The notes under the pieces: generated by a model
What the model saw: only the letters and a program-made list of their open reading frames with translations
What the model was told of the DNA's origin: nothing
Database searches by the model: none
Shown here: piece after piece, positions 8,414-15,410 of the stretch
Layout of the letters: every line of letters starts with the position of its first letter
Position numbering within the stretch: the first letter of the stretch is position 1
Made by a program: the position numbers and the translations under genes
Source: Catellatospora sp. KI3
Lineage (GTDB): Bacteria > Actinomycetota > Actinomycetes > Mycobacteriales > Micromonosporaceae
Reading direction: 5' to 3'
NCBI RefSeq assembly: GCF_029948125.1
Contig: NZ_JASAMB010000022.1
Span: 79,709 to 143,708 of the forward strand
Length of the DNA stretch: 64,000 nt

Positions 8414-8818
8414 TCAGCTGTCCGAGGACGGCTCCAGGTCGAGGCTGATGGAGTTGATGCAGTAGCGGGCGTTCTTGGGGGTGAAGCCCTCGCCGTCGAA
8501 GCGGTGGCCCAGGTGCGAGTCGCAGTTGGCGCAGCGCACCTCGACCCGCACCATGCCGTGCGAGCGGTCCTCGATGTAGCGGATCGTGCCCGGCAGCGCC
8601 TCGTCGAACGACGGCCAGCCGCAGTGGCTGTCGAACTTGGTGACGCTCTCGAAGAGCTTCGCGCCGCAGGCGCGGCAGCTGTACGTGCCCGGGGTCTTCG
8701 TATCGACGTACTTGCCCGTCCACGGTGCTTCGGTCCCCGCTTGGCGCAGCACCCGGAACTCCTCGGGATTGAGGCGCACGCGCCACTCTTCCTCGGTCAG
8801 GTGGCTGATGTTCTCCAT
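8414..8818 (-). CDS. msrB: Peptide-methionine (R)-S-oxide reductase MsrB
   Basis: 134 residues, normal for MsrB, which repairs methionine-R-sulfoxide in oxidised proteins. The structural zinc site is complete (CRAC and CANC pairs). KFDSHCGWPSFDEAL is the hallmark of the family. The catalytic Cys is in RYCINS near residue 117, and HLGHRFDGEGF precedes it. It is probably cytosolic and thioredoxin-recycled. The ATG lies 6 nt from a reverse-strand TACTGT box (8825-8830). That box is interlaced with the promoter of the divergent LigD polymerase gene. Confidence 0.95.
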   Translation of the reverse strand: MENISHLTEEEWRVRLNPEEFRVLRQAGTEAPWTGKYVDTKTPGTYSCRACGAKLFESVTKFDSHCGWPSFDEALPGTIRYIEDRSHGMVRVEVRCANCDSHLGHRFDGEGFTPKNARYCINSISLDLEPSSDS

Positions 8819-8824
8819 ACCCGC

Positions 8825-8841
8825 ACAGTACGCGGTAGGTT
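8825..8841. promoter_or_regulatory. Divergent -10 boxes for msrB and the LigD polymerase gene
   Basis: Only 29 bp separate the two start codons. TACTGT (minus strand, 8825-8830) lies 6 nt before the msrB ATG. TAGGTT (plus strand, 8836-8841) lies 6 nt before the polymerase ATG. Both fit TANNNT leaderless promoters typical of actinobacteria. No clear -35 boxes were seen. Confidence 0.5.
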
Positions 8842-8847
8842 CGTGCC

Positions 8848-9891
8848 ATGCCCAAGGCGGAAGCGCTCGAGTACCAGGTCGGTAATCGATCGGTAAGACT
8901 CAGCAGCCCGGACAAGATCTACTTCCCGGAGCGCGGGTACACCAAGCGCGACGTGTTCGAGTACTACCTCGCCGTCGCCGAGCCGATGCTGCGGGCCATG
9001 CGCGACCGCCCGACGGCGCTGCAGCGCTTCCCCGAGGGCATCGAAGGCGAGATGTTCTACCAGAAGCGGGTGCCCACCCGTGGCGTGCCCGACTGGATCA
9101 CCACCGCCGAGATCAAGTTCCCGTCCGGGCGCAAGGCCGACGAACTGTGCCCGAAAGAGCCCGGTGCGCTGCTGTGGGCGGCCCAGATGGGCACCATCGT
9201 GTTCCACCCGTGGCCGGTGCGGGCGCCGGAGACGGAGCTGCCCGACGAGCTGCGCATCGACCTCGACCCGCAGCCGGGGACCGACTTCACCGACGCGGTG
9301 CACGTGGCGGGGCTGGCGCGGGAGGTGCTCGCCGACGCCGGGCTGACCGGATACCCGAAGACCTCCGGTGGGCGGGGGGTGCACATCTACGTGCGGATCC
9401 AGCCGCGGTGGTCGTTCATCGACGCGCGGCACGCCGCGATCGCGTTCGCGCGGGAGCTGGAGCGGCGCGACCCCGACCGGATCACCACGGCGTGGTGGAA
9501 GGAGGAGCGGGGCGAGAAGGTGTTCATCGACTTCAACCAGATGGCCCGGGACCGGACCATCGCGGCGCCGTACTCGCTGCGCGCCAACCCCCGGGCGACG
9601 GTCAGCACGCCGGTGACCTGGGAGGAGTTGGCGTCGGTCGAGCCGGACGACTTCGACCTGCGTACGGTGCCGGCGCGGTTGGAGAAGGCGGGGGATCCGT
9701 ACGCGGGGATGGACGAGGTCGCGCACGACCTGTCGACGCTGCTGGAGTGGTGGGCGCGCGACGAGCGGGACCACGGCGTCGGCGAGATGCCGTACCCGCC
9801 CGACTACCCGAAGATGCCCGGCGAACCCATGCGCGTCCAGCCCAGCCGCGCACGCGACACCAGTAGCGAGAACAGCTCTGCTGCTGACTAA
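8848..9891 (+). CDS. ligD: LigD-type primase-polymerase (NHEJ polymerase domain)
   Basis: 347 residues of the archaeo-eukaryotic primase superfamily found as the polymerase module of bacterial LigD. The first metal motif is DLDP near residue 137. Upstream are TALQRFPEGIEGEMFYQKR and MGTIVFHPWP. TSGGRGVHIY contributes the nucleotide-binding loop, and VFIDFNQMARDRTIAAPYSLR is the third catalytic Asp region. It fills gaps at double-strand breaks during Ku-dependent end joining. Here it is a stand-alone gene. A separate ATP-dependent ligase gene of the LigD type lies at 14199-15263; no ku gene is in the window. Confidence 0.92.
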   Translation: MPKAEALEYQVGNRSVRLSSPDKIYFPERGYTKRDVFEYYLAVAEPMLRAMRDRPTALQRFPEGIEGEMFYQKRVPTRGVPDWITTAEIKFPSGRKADELCPKEPGALLWAAQMGTIVFHPWPVRAPETELPDELRIDLDPQPGTDFTDAVHVAGLAREVLADAGLTGYPKTSGGRGVHIYVRIQPRWSFIDARHAAIAFARELERRDPDRITTAWWKEERGEKVFIDFNQMARDRTIAAPYSLRANPRATVSTPVTWEELASVEPDDFDLRTVPARLEKAGDPYAGMDEVAHDLSTLLEWWARDERDHGVGEMPYPPDYPKMPGEPMRVQPSRARDTSSENSSAAD

Positions 9892-10072
9892 CGTGGGTGG
9901 TAGGCGAGCAGTGCGGGCCGAGGCTTCGAACCTCGCTGTCGTACGGCTCCGACCGCGGCCGATTACCTGCGGACCAGGACCGAAGTCCGGCGGTTGACGC
10001 CGAAGCAGCCGACCCGCTGTGGCGATCGACCGCTAGCCTGGGCCATCCACCCTCAGGACTTCGGAGGCTCCC

Positions 10073-10180
10073 ATGTTCAGCGGCGCGCTCAAGGGCTGGC
10101 ACCTGCTTCTCGCAGCTCCCTGCTGCGTGGTCGTGGTCGGTGTCGTCGTCGCTGTGGTGCTGCTGGCCCGCCGGAGGTAG
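10073..10180 (+). CDS. Very small single-span membrane peptide
   Basis: A 35-codon frame with an ATG 6 nt after a good ribosome site (TCGGAGG) and a possible -10 box TAGCCT at 10034-10039. The peptide begins MFSGALKGWHLLL, then a Val/Leu/Ala-rich helix of about 20 residues, and ends ARRR. This gives one membrane span with a positive-inside C-terminus. It is too short for homology recognition. The translation signals are better than expected by chance. Confidence 0.5.
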   Translation: MFSGALKGWHLLLAAPCCVVVVGVVVAVVLLARRR

Positions 10181-10428
10181 CGCGCCCCCTGCTCGGTGCG
10201 CCTCCGCGATTTGGAATCGCCGCGCCTCCTGCTGTCCGGCCATGTCCTCGCCATGGCGGGCCATACCCCCTCCGGCATGCGGCCACGTTACGACCGGGCC
10301 GCAGTCGCGCCACTCCGACGATCGGGGCGTGCTGGCCACCAGCGGTCGCGGACACCGGGCCGACTTCCTGACGTGCATTCACGCTGGTCGCGGATACGGT
10401 CGCCTCTTCCATCCAGAAACGAGGATCA

Positions 10429-10836
10429 GTGAAGACACGACTTCTGGCGCTGACCGCCATGCTCGCCCTGGCCACCACCGGATGCACCTCGACGCCCAGC
10501 GTCGGGCAGCCCGGCCCGGCCGCCTCGACGACGGTCGACTACAAGGCCGAGCTGTCCGCGTTCATCGCGAAGCGCGGTGCCGACCAGGGCAAAGCCGCGG
10601 GGGCGATGATGATGACGAGCGCCATCAAGTCGGTGACCGTGACCGGCACGGAATGGGTGATCGTGGCCGAGTTCGAGTCACTGCTGATCGCCGCCGACGT
10701 GCAGAAGCAGGTCGCGTACATGGTCGGGGTGTACGACCCGACGGTCACGAAGGTGACCATCAAGACGCCGGGCGGACAGGAACTGTTCGCGGGCGCACCA
10801 CCGAAGCAGCCGATCACCGCCAGCCCCGACGCGTGA
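10429..10836 (+). CDS. Putative lipoprotein, unknown function
   Basis: 135 residues starting at GTG (MKTRLLALTAMLALATTGC). The N-terminus is a textbook lipoprotein signal with lipobox ATTGC and Cys at residue 19. The mature part (TVDYKAELSAFIAKRGADQGKAAGAMMMTSAIKSVTVTGTEWVIVAEFESL) looks like one small alpha/beta domain; no family was recognised. A GAGGAT lies just before the start. It is 61 bp upstream of the next small membrane protein gene, so co-transcription is possible. Confidence 0.65.
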   Translation: MKTRLLALTAMLALATTGCTSTPSVGQPGPAASTTVDYKAELSAFIAKRGADQGKAAGAMMMTSAIKSVTVTGTEWVIVAEFESLLIAADVQKQVAYMVGVYDPTVTKVTIKTPGGQELFAGAPPKQPITASPDA

Positions 10837-10897
10837 CCGTGTGACGACGATGACGCTGAAGGCGGGCCGAATCAGCTCGTCCTGGCATACGCTCCAC

Positions 10898-11164
10898 GTG
10901 ACGATGGTGGTGATGACCCGCGGCTGGTGGGCGCTGGTCTACGCGGCGCACGTGGTGATCTGGTCGTTGAACCGGCCCACGGTGACGGTCGAGGTGCCGG
11001 CGGGCGGGCGCATCGAGTACCGCGACGGCTATCCGAACGTGCTGGCCGAGGATGAGTACCTGGTCCCGCGCACCCGGGAGGAGAAGGTGCGGACCTTCCT
11101 GCCGTGGCTCGTGCCCATCGGCCTGGTGGTGTTGCTGTTCGTGGTCGCGCTGAACCGACCCTGA
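10898..11164 (+). CDS. Small two-span membrane protein
   Basis: 88 residues from the GTG at 10898. There is one helix near the N-terminus (GWWALVYAAHVVIWSL), a central soluble part (VTVEVPAGGRIEYRDGYPNVLAEDEYLVPRTREEK) and a second helix at the C-terminus (FLPWLVPIGLVVLLFVVAL). A TACGCT box at 10888-10893 supports a start at 10898 or the ATG at 10904. The open frame also reaches back to 10841. No function was recognised. A strong hairpin follows the stop. Confidence 0.5.
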   Translation: MTMVVMTRGWWALVYAAHVVIWSLNRPTVTVEVPAGGRIEYRDGYPNVLAEDEYLVPRTREEKVRTFLPWLVPIGLVVLLFVVALNRP

Positions 11165-11170
11165 GCGCGA

Positions 11171-11206
11171 GCCAGGGCCCGCCTGTCCGCGGTGGCGGGC
11201 CCTGGC
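11171..11206 (+). terminator. Hairpin terminator
   Basis: Perfect 13-bp stem GCCAGGGCCCGCC (11171-11183) with its complement at 11194-11206 and a 10-nt loop, beginning 7 nt after the stop codon of the small membrane protein. Confidence 0.7.
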
Positions 11207-11310
11207 CAACCATGACCTGGCTACGCGCTGCTCTAGACGAGCGGGTCGCTGACGTGCTCGCCGTCAGCCGGGCACGTGACAGCGGGTGCAGGAACGGCCC
11301 GGCGACCTGC

Positions 11311-11754
11311 TCAGGCGGGCCAGAACTTGGGCGGGCTGACGGTTGGATCGGTCACCTGCAGGCGTCCACTGCTGGTCGGGTCGATGCCCTTGAGGTAGAC
11401 CAGCCGTTGCGACGGTGCCTCCGCCAGCTCGGCCAACGCCACGGGCAGTCCGGCGCACACTGCGCCGATGGCGACTCCGAGCCCGGTCAGTCCTGGGTGC
11501 CGCTGGGAGTATTCGATGCGATGGATGCCTGACGCGGCGATCGCGGCCACCTCGTTCGCCCGCTGCATCTGCCTGGCGTCTGTGGTGAGGACCGCCTGGT
11601 AGCCCTCCTGGGCGGCGCGTTTGTAAAGCTCCACGTCGGAGGTGCCCGACCAGGCGGCTTCCTCGCTCACATGGCGCAGGTCGTGGGTGAAGAGGAACGA
11701 GCGCAGTGCGTTCGTCAGCGGCATCGCGACGTTCTCGTCGAGCAGGATCTTCAA
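11311..11754 (-). CDS. DUF5615 PIN-like protein (putative toxin of a TA pair)
   Basis: 147 residues. It begins MKILLDENVAMPL, the first acidic strand of DUF5615/PIN-like nucleases. HDLRHVSEEAAWSGTSDVELYKRAAQEG and VLTTDARQM follow, carrying the second conserved Asp (usual family form TxDxDF). The last Asp is replaced in the TTDARQM segment, so catalytic competence is uncertain. A C-terminal extension of about 60 residues is unusual. It overlaps the 3' end of the DUF433 gene by 4 nt (ATGA), the usual arrangement for DUF433-DUF5615 pairs. Confidence 0.75.
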   Translation of the reverse strand: MKILLDENVAMPLTNALRSFLFTHDLRHVSEEAAWSGTSDVELYKRAAQEGYQAVLTTDARQMQRANEVAAIAASGIHRIEYSQRHPGLTGLGVAIGAVCAGLPVALAELAEAPSQRLVYLKGIDPTSSGRLQVTDPTVSPPKFWPA

Positions 11755-12386
11755 GCTGCGGCCTGCCGCTGGTAGCTGTCGGCGTAGTCCGCGAAGTCGA
11801 CGGCGTCCTCGGCGGCCGCCGCGCTGACGCCCGGGTAGATGGAGGCGATCTGCTGCGGCTGGACCCCGTCTCGGATGAGGCTGGCGACCTGCATCGCCGG
11901 CACCCGGGTTCCCGTGATGACCGGCTCGCCGCCGCGTACGGCCGGGTTGACGCTCAGATGGCTGCGGGGCTGGAACAGCGCGGGCACATGGCGTCCGTCG
12001 TAGTAGTAGGGCCCCAGCACCTGGACCATCTGGTGGATGACGATGTTGCCCCGGCTGTGGACCAGGTCGACGGCTTCGTCGTTCGTCGCCAGGTAGATCG
12101 TGTCACTGTCGGCGACCAGGGTGTACCGCGAGAGGTGGTCGCGCTCGTCCAGGTCGACCCGCAGCGTCGTCAGCGCGCGGCGGATCTTCTGGAGCGACGA
12201 GGCGCGGCGCAGGGTGATGCACATGCGCAGGGCGATGATGTCGCGGAACGAGTACAGGATCGGCCGGGTCGCGGACAGCTCCGGCAGCAGGATCGCGCCC
12301 TCGCCGTCGGTCCCTTTGCGCCAGTGCCCGAGTTGGGCGAGAGTCGCGCCTGACAGAGCGGCTGCCAACTTGGGTTCGTAGGACAT
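11751..12386 (-). CDS. DUF433-domain protein (putative antitoxin/regulator)
   Basis: 211 residues. The C-terminal 70 residues are a DUF433 winged-helix-like domain (HLSVNPAVRGGEPVITGTRVPAMQVASLIRDGVQPQQIASIYPGVSAAAAEDAVDFAD). The N-terminal part (AALSGATLAQLGHWRKGTDGE, FRDIIALRMCITLRRASSLQKIRRALTTLR) looks like a MerR-type DNA-binding domain, a common fusion in this family. It is probably the DNA-binding antitoxin for the downstream PIN-like protein and may autoregulate the operon. The ATG follows GAGGGGGTG. Confidence 0.75.
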   Translation of the reverse strand: MSYEPKLAAALSGATLAQLGHWRKGTDGEGAILLPELSATRPILYSFRDIIALRMCITLRRASSLQKIRRALTTLRVDLDERDHLSRYTLVADSDTIYLATNDEAVDLVHSRGNIVIHQMVQVLGPYYYDGRHVPALFQPRSHLSVNPAVRGGEPVITGTRVPAMQVASLIRDGVQPQQIASIYPGVSAAAAEDAVDFADYADSYQRQAAA

Positions 12387-12568
12387 TCACACCCCCTCGC
12401 GTCACCCCTGCCATGGACGGCAGTCGCTTCGACCATCGTGCCATCGAGTGGCTGTGGCCAGCGAATTCAACGGGGCGACATTCGCCCGCCGACGCTGCCG
12501 CCGGTCGAATCATATGACTTAGTCGATGTTGTGTCCAATCGGTCGGCACGCCCTGGCTGAGGCTGAGT

Positions 12569-12619
12569 TAAGAAGGGCCCCTTCTACATCGCAATGCGAT
12601 AAGAAGGGGCCCTTCCTTA
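12569..12619 (-). terminator. Composite palindromic terminator after the TAP-family gene
   Basis: Near-perfect 25-bp arms meet at a 1-nt centre. The left arm contains AAGAAGGGCCCCTTCT, the right arm AAGAAGGGGCCCTTCC, and the centre is ATCGCA-A-TGCGAT. Each half is itself a palindrome around GGGCCC, so it can form one long hairpin or three small ones. It begins 11 bp beyond the stop codon of the minus-strand peptidase gene. Confidence 0.75.
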
Positions 12620-12629
12620 CCTCAAAGGG

Positions 12630-14174
12630 CTACTGGGCGGGGCAGACGGTGCCGTTGGCGGGGACGTCGAGGTCGATCAGGTACTTGTTGACGGCGCTGC
12701 TGATGCAGCGGGTCTCCGGGTACGCCGTGTGCCCTTCGCCGTCCCAGGTGAGGACGGTGCCGGTGCCCAGCATGTCGGCGAGCTTCTGCGTCTGCTCGTA
12801 CGGCGTGGCCGGGTCGCCCTTGGTGCCCACGACCAGGATCGGCGGCGCCCCCTTGGCCTCGCCGGTCGGGAACGGGTCCCGCGGCCCGGGCCATACCGAG
12901 CAGGTCAGCATGCCCACGGCCAGCGGCGCCCCGAACATCGGGTACTTCTGGCGCCACTCCTCCTGGTACTTGCGGATCTGCTCGACCGGCACCGGCTTGG
13001 CCTCGTCGGCGCAGTTGACGGCCGCGTTGGCGTCGAACAGGTTGGTGTAGACGCCGTTGTCGTCGCGGTCGGCGTACGAGTCGGCCAGTGCCATGATCGC
13101 CCCGGCCTTGCCCTGCTGCAGGTCGCCCAGCGCCTCACCGAGGTCGGGCCAGCGGGCCTTGGTGTAGAGCGCCGACACCACGCCCCAGAAGATCCAGCCG
13201 GGGGTGGCGTACCGGCCGTCGCTGTTGCCGACGGGCTTGGTGCGCGCCTCCTCCATCAGCTTCATGGTGACCTCGCGGGCGTTGCCGTCGATCGGGCAGC
13301 GGCTGTGGTTGTCGTCGCACCAGGCGGTGAAGTTGTCGAAGGCCCGCTCGAAGCCCATCGCCTGGCTCTGCGCCGACGCGGTGGAGTCCAGGGTCGGGTC
13401 GACCGCGCCGTCGAGCACCATGGCCCGGATCCGGTCGGGGAACAGCTGCGCGTAGACGGCGCCGAGCAGGGTGCCGTACGAGTAGCCGAGGTAGTTGATT
13501 TTGTCCTCGCCCAGGTCCTGGCGGATCTTGTCCATGTCCCGGGCGGCCTGCTCGGTGGAGAACTTGTTGAGGCGGTCGCCGTACTTGGCCTTGCAGCCGT
13601 CGACCATCCGCTTCGTGAGGTCCACGTTCTCGTCGAACTCGGGCTGGGTCTTCGGGTCGGGGTCGGCGCCGAACGTGGCGTCGAGGTCGGCGTCGGAGTA
13701 GCAGTCGACCGGGCTGGACCGGCCGACGCCGCGCGGGTCGAAGCCGACGATGTCGAAGCGCCTGGTGACCTCGGCGGGCAGGCCCCGGGTCAGGTACGAG
13801 GCCAGGTCGATGCCGGAGGCGCCCGGTCCACCGGGGTTGACCATGAGCGAGCCGATGCGGTCGCGCTGGTCGGTGGCGCGGGCGCGCATCACCGCGATGT
13901 CGAAGGTGTTCCCGTCGTCGGGCTTGCTCCAGTCCTGCGGCACCTCGACCGTGCGGCATTCGAAGGTGTACCCGGAGGGTGCCTTGCCGAGCAGCTCGGC
14001 GGGCACCTCCGGGCACAGCCGCCAGCCGGGTTCCGGGCTCTGCGCCGCGGCCGGGCGCCGCCCGAAGTCGGGCAGCGGCAGCACGCACCCGGTCAGGGTG
14101 GCCGCGCTCGCCACCAACGCGACGGACAGCCGTACCACGCGGTGATCGATCCTGAGACGCACGAGCGTGTTCAC
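12630..14174 (-). CDS. Exported alpha/beta-hydrolase, tripeptidyl-aminopeptidase (TAP/S33) family lipoprotein
   Basis: 514 residues. The N-terminal signal ends in ATLTGC, a lipobox, so it is probably membrane-anchored outside the cell. The hydrolase fold shows SLMVNPGGPGASG (oxyanion region), FDIVGFDPRGVGRSSPVDC and the nucleophile elbow GYSYGT with Ser near residue 231. The C-terminal TAP-like domain has TKGDPATPY (acid) and DGEGHTAY (His), so the triad is complete. Relatives (Streptomyces TAP, SlpD/SlpE) remove tripeptides from protein N-termini. The GTG start is preceded by a GGGGGGA site and a TAGGCT box. Confidence 0.9.
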   Translation of the reverse strand: MNTLVRLRIDHRVVRLSVALVASAATLTGCVLPLPDFGRRPAAAQSPEPGWRLCPEVPAELLGKAPSGYTFECRTVEVPQDWSKPDDGNTFDIAVMRARATDQRDRIGSLMVNPGGPGASGIDLASYLTRGLPAEVTRRFDIVGFDPRGVGRSSPVDCYSDADLDATFGADPDPKTQPEFDENVDLTKRMVDGCKAKYGDRLNKFSTEQAARDMDKIRQDLGEDKINYLGYSYGTLLGAVYAQLFPDRIRAMVLDGAVDPTLDSTASAQSQAMGFERAFDNFTAWCDDNHSRCPIDGNAREVTMKLMEEARTKPVGNSDGRYATPGWIFWGVVSALYTKARWPDLGEALGDLQQGKAGAIMALADSYADRDDNGVYTNLFDANAAVNCADEAKPVPVEQIRKYQEEWRQKYPMFGAPLAVGMLTCSVWPGPRDPFPTGEAKGAPPILVVGTKGDPATPYEQTQKLADMLGTGTVLTWDGEGHTAYPETRCISSAVNKYLIDLDVPANGTVCPAQ

Positions 14175-14198
14175 TCCCCCCAGTGGATTCGCCCGAGC

Positions 14199-15263
14199 CT
14201 ACGGGGTAGCCAGTACCTCGTCGACGTTGAGGCTGATCGGACGGTCGAGCTGGTCGTACCGGCAGGACTGCGGGGTGCGGTCGGGCCGCCACCGCTGGAA
14301 CTGCGCGGTATGCCGGAACCGGTCGCCCTCCATCGCGTCGTAGCCGACCTCGACGACGAGTTCGGGGCGCAGCGGTTCGAACGACAGGTCCTTGGTGCCG
14401 CTCCAGCGGCTGGGGGCGCCCGGCACGCGCTGGCCCTCGCCCGCCACGGCCCACGGGTGCTCGGCCGGGTCGCGGTACGGCTCCAGCTCGTCCAGCAGCT
14501 CCTTGCGCCTGGCGGCGGTGAACGACGAGCTGACCCCGACGTGGTGCAGGGTGCCCTCGTCGTCGTACAGGCCGAGCAGCAGCGAGCCGACGATCGGGCC
14601 GGAGGTGTGGTAGCGGAAGCCGGCGACGACGACATCGGCGGTACGCGCATGCTTGATCTTGAACATCAGCCGCTTACCCGGCACGTACGCCATGTCGGCG
14701 GGCTTGGCGATCAGCCCGTCGAGCCCGGCGCCCTCGAACGCGGTGAACCACTCGCGCGCGGTGCCCGCGTCGGTGGTCACCGGCGTCAGGTGCACCGGCG
14801 GCGTCACGCCCTTCAGCGCGTCGGCCAGCAGCGCCCGGCGCACCGAGTACGGCTCGTCCATCAGTAGCCGGTCGTCCAGCGCCAGCAGGTCGAACGCGAT
14901 CACGTCGGCGGGTGTCTCGACCGACAGCTTCTTCACCCGGGAGGCGGCTGGGTGGATGCGCTGCCCCAGCAGGTCGAAGTTCAGCCGGGGGAGCTGCCCT
15001 TCCTCCCGCCGGATCACCACGATCTCGCAGTCGATCACCGACCGCACCGGAAACTGCTTCTTGACCAGCTCCACGACCTCGGGAAAGTACCGCGTCAACG
15101 ACTTCCCGCCCCGGCTGGCGAGCTCGACCTCGTCACCGTCCCGGAAGATGATGCAGCGATAACCGTCCCACTTGGGCTCGAACGTCATACCCGGTTCGTC
15201 AGGCAGCTTCGACACCGGCTTGGCCAGCATCGGCTCCAGCGGGGGGAGTACGGGCAATTCCAT
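14199..15263 (-). CDS. ligD: ATP-dependent DNA ligase, LigD ligase-domain type
   Basis: 354 residues. The adenylation motif KWDGYR (nucleophilic Lys near residue 31) is preceded by LEPMLAKPVSKLPDEPGM, typical of LigD-type ligases. Further motifs are ELASRGGKSLTRYFPE, DCEIVV, the IAFDLLALD strand, GLIAKP, MFKIKHARTADVVVAGFR and the OB-fold end with LSFEPLRPELVVEVGYD. It seals double-strand breaks in the NHEJ pathway, presumably with the separate polymerase at 8848-9891. The ATG is chosen at MELPVLPPLEPML; the upstream frame is open but unlike the family. Confidence 0.92.
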   Translation of the reverse strand: MELPVLPPLEPMLAKPVSKLPDEPGMTFEPKWDGYRCIIFRDGDEVELASRGGKSLTRYFPEVVELVKKQFPVRSVIDCEIVVIRREEGQLPRLNFDLLGQRIHPAASRVKKLSVETPADVIAFDLLALDDRLLMDEPYSVRRALLADALKGVTPPVHLTPVTTDAGTAREWFTAFEGAGLDGLIAKPADMAYVPGKRLMFKIKHARTADVVVAGFRYHTSGPIVGSLLLGLYDDEGTLHHVGVSSSFTAARRKELLDELEPYRDPAEHPWAVAGEGQRVPGAPSRWSGTKDLSFEPLRPELVVEVGYDAMEGDRFRHTAQFQRWRPDRTPQSCRYDQLDRPISLNVDEVLATP

Positions 15264-15353
15264 ACCCCCAGTCAACCAGCAAACCCCCCACCCCGTGCGC
15301 AACCACCCGTTTTCCCAGCTCCCTCGCAGCTCCCTGCCCACCCCCTCTCAGGT

Positions 15354-15410
15354 TGATCATGAACTTATGGCACGGCTCGACGGTGTGTCGGAGGCACAGC
15401 TTCCTGATCA
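15354..15410. repeat. 57-bp dispersed repeat bounded by TGATCA, copy A
   Basis: Begins and ends with TGATCA and contains TGAACTTATGGCACGGCTCG and a small internal hairpin CGAC-GGTGT-GTCG. The right-hand TGATCA supplies the stop codon of the minus-strand histidine kinase gene (15408-15410). Copies of exactly the same length are at 19812-19868 and, inverted, 24307-24363. Confidence 0.85.
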
